From Xestospongia muta (lineage: Eukaryota > Porifera > Demospongiae > Haplosclerida > Petrosiidae), in the NCBI GenBank assembly GCA_963693285.1, contig OY848917.1, forward strand, positions 16,911,245-16,975,244: a stretch of 64,000 nucleotides of DNA. Reading direction: 5' to 3'. This document shows, piece by piece, positions 61,801-64,000 of the stretch. The notes below the pieces were generated by a model. It was not told the origin of the DNA and did no database searches. It worked only from the letters and a program-made list of their open reading frames with translations. The position numbers and the translations under genes are program-made. Position 1 is the stretch's first letter. Every line of letters begins with the position of its first letter.

Positions 61801-64000
61801 ATTCAAAGACTAAGTCTTTTTATTCTTTATATCTTTTATTAAGAACTCTTTCATTTTTAATAGTCTTTTAGACCTACAATCGTTTAATGGTCTGACATGT
61901 TTTCTAGATTGTTCATCACAACAGTAAACATTCCTGTGATTATGTGTTCTTAAAAGTAATTAATTACATGTTTAAGTTATAAATATATAAATATTTCCCA
62001 TGAGGTCGGTCTAAGAGTGTACTTCAGCTCCTAATACCATTGTGCTAACAATGTTCAACAATAATTATTTCTATTATATAGTCTTATTGTCTGGAACATA
62101 AAACATGATAGATAGTCCTACAATTGTGTTTTTAGAAATATTGTATAATAAATTAAAACTATATACTTTAACTAACAATACATATGGTGATACATATGCT
62201 TTAACAATAGTCATAACTGATTAGAGATTAAAGCCTCTTCTAGGCTATTACTAAATTTGTTCCTCTCCATTCAAAGCTCACTGCTATCTCTTTCATTTTT
62301 CAATACACTAATATTTTATTATCATAAAAGCATTCACAAAATAATCATAAGAGGTTTCTTTATAATTATAGTCTTATTAAACTTACCAAGGTCTTCAGCA
62401 GAATCCATTTCAATTTGTTGATGATATGTTGATGATCTTGGTAAAAGGCCTTCAAACTTGGAGATAATCTGTGAAAGTAAACATTGTAACAGTATATCCA
62501 TTGTAACTGTCTTATTCTATTATAACTGATAAGTTGGTAAGTACATAATTTCCATAAACATATTAACACACTTAATAAAACATCTACAAGTACATCACAT
62601 ATCATACAATTACCTCTCTAGGATCTGTATTTCCTTCTAACAGTAGAGTTTCAGCTTTTGAAAATTGTCCTTGACTAAAGTATAGGAATGCAGCCTGTTG
62701 TTTTACACTCCCAATATACTAAAATATAACAAGAGAAACAAAGTTAATTACAACTTTAATCAATCCATTGATTGTTAATGTATACTTTGACCTTTACAAT
62801 TGTATATGAATCTTCTTCTCTCATATGATATCAAATAATCTATTAATAATTTCTGTTCAGTAGTATAATTACTATTTAGTTATTCATAAGCAAAGTATTA
62901 TCAAAAGAGGATGTATAAACTCATATATTATAAACCCATCAAAGTCAATTACAAGGTCAAGGAGTTTATATAATGTATTTATATACCATTGTGTCTTATA
63001 TTGTATAGTTTGTACATTTGATGTGTACCTCATCAGCTTTATCAGGATTTTTACTTTCCTCAACAGCTGCAATAGTTTCAGCTAACAAGATGGCTTCTTC
63101 AACTTGTTGCTGCTCAAACAAACGAGTTACCTATAAGAGAAATACATCTATCAGTTATCACACTAGGAATACCGTATATTGGGAAACTTTCACGTCGGGT
63201 TGTTTTTGCGAATTGGTGAAATTGTGGTTTTTTGCAAATATAAATTTTGAGAATTATACCATTTTCCCACCCACTTGCAATTATTACTGTTTGACCACAC
63301 CCTAAACACGTTTTCTCACACCTGGACTGACAATGGAAGAGACATTCGAAATGGACTCTTGTATCAGAGGATACCATGTTTATAAAGAGGTATGGACGTC
63401 CAATGGAGAAGAAATCATTTTTTACTAACTATTTGCCAAACGGTCACCCATAATCAAATTTTCTGCTTAACCATTTGCCACGCCCATAATTGTAAGAAAT
63501 TGGCGAGGGATATTTTTACAAAGGAGATAAATTTGTGAAATTTGCAAAAATTTTGCAACATGAATGTTTCCCAATATACGGTAATGCCCATTAATTGAGA
63601 GATCTAGTTGAATCACTCATACATATTGTATCTATAAGTCTCCAATTGCTTAGTACATGTGACAATAAATACTTCAACCAGTACTGGTCTCTATACTTAT
63701 TTGTCTTGTATTAAACTGACCTGTTCTTTTAATGGTACTAGTGCTAGAAGATATACTGATGTATTCACTGCAGCATATACTTTACTATGAAACTGACCCA
63801 AACACTTGCCACTCTAAAGAAAAGAATATTTAGTGAAACCAATAAAAATATTTTCTATAAAAAAAGATCAACAATGAATGAAACTAATTTTTCTGTTCAT
63901 ATCCATTTCTTTTCTGTTAATGTTAAATATTCAAATAAATAGCTTCATAAGAATAAAACATTGCTGAAATCACTACTAGTTTGTGTTTGAAAAACAAAAC
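57722..64000 (-). CDS. TGFBRAP1: TGFBRAP1 / VPS3 copy 3, partial (5' part outside the window)
   Basis: Seventeen exons match copy 2 in order, length and phase: 57722-57860 (stop 57722-57724), 58040-58095, 58379-58513, 58850-58922, 58967-59037, 59134-59223, 59461-59572, 59676-59770, 59878-60085, 60632-60771, 61045-61170, 61413-61454, 61506-61561, 62387-62468, 62614-62718, 63029-63130 and 63721-63813. All are open with usable splice sites. They cover the zinc-binding C-terminus, the helical repeats and the start of the CNH-to-helical transition; the CNH exons lie to the right. Introns are also alignable to copy 2, including the MITE at 63170-63583. An intron near 61600-61900 holds about 300 bases absent from copy 2. 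Nothing here shows which copies are functional. Confidence 0.85.
58803..58836. repeat. (CA)n microsatellite, expanded in copy 3
   Basis: About 16 CA units directly before the exon at 58850, against about 7 and about 12 at the same place in copies 1 and 2. Confidence 0.85.
60441..60620. repeat. 42-bp minisatellite, about four copies, in TGFBRAP1 copy 3
   Basis: Same unit and same intron as 8925-9043, with one more copy. Confidence 0.85.
63170..63583. mobile_element. MITE-like element, orthologous to 11338-11749
   Basis: TA-flanked element with ends ccgtatattgggaaac and gtttcccaatatacgg at the same intron position as in copy 2. Its presence in both shows they descend from one already-invaded gene. 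Copy 1 lacks this intron because of its truncation. Confidence 0.75.
63898..64000. repeat. Partial copy of the intronic repeat block seen at 12104-12640
   Basis: Starts catatccatttcttttc and runs off the window edge; it occupies the equivalent intron of TGFBRAP1 copy 3. Confidence 0.7.

Noticed and set aside
1..64000. tRNA, rRNA or other structured RNA genes
   Set aside because: No cloverleaf with conserved A and B boxes or rRNA-like stretch was found by eye; a covariance-model scan would be needed to exclude small ones.

Overview
This is eukaryotic nuclear DNA. It is AT-rich and holds many small exons (30-210 bp) with clean GT-AG introns, and it encodes animal-type proteins (a CORVET subunit and a protein with ZU5, UPA, death and vinculin-tail domains). 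It is also full of microsatellites, MITE-like elements and decayed transposons. I infer an early-branching animal, most likely a demosponge; the species is not proven by the sequence.

Two gene families dominate. Family A, on the + strand, encodes ankyrin repeats, ZU5, UPA, a death domain, a proline-rich linker and a C-terminal vinculin-tail-like actin-binding domain. Family B, on the - strand, is the TGFBRAP1/VPS3 homologue: a CNH beta-propeller, clathrin-type helical repeats and a C-terminal Vps39-type zinc-binding end. Wherever both are present they converge tail to tail, and the convergent pair has been duplicated about three times.

Layout. 105-265: last exon of a family A gene that continues to the left. 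1015-3900: 5'-truncated TGFBRAP1. 4124-5203: headless and tailless family A fragment, fused at its left edge to the broken TGFBRAP1. 6227-19670: TGFBRAP1 copy that looks essentially complete (28 exons, about 840 codons), with a dead DDE transposon and a stray TGFBRAP1 fragment in its first intron. 19671-35134: gene-poor, holding retroelement-like exons, a decayed zinc-binding gene in two tandem copies, a pair of long perfect hairpins, and a 1.25-kb tandem duplication. 35135-54028: the main family A gene (20 exons, about 890 codons). Its second intron carries a 7.7-kb array of a 143-bp satellite and its fourth a small LTR element. 56722-56887: extra, frameshifted vinculin-tail exon. 57722-64000: third TGFBRAP1 copy, running off the right edge.

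The main discovery candidate is the family A protein. Its ANK-ZU5-UPA-death part resembles ankyrin/UNC5/PIDD-type signalling scaffolds, but it ends in a vinculin-tail-like domain, which would tie a death-fold platform directly to actin. TGFBRAP1 is an endosomal tethering subunit with no evident functional link; the pairing looks like shared duplication history. All exon boundaries were read by eye from splice signals and reading frame. Nothing was checked against transcripts or databases.
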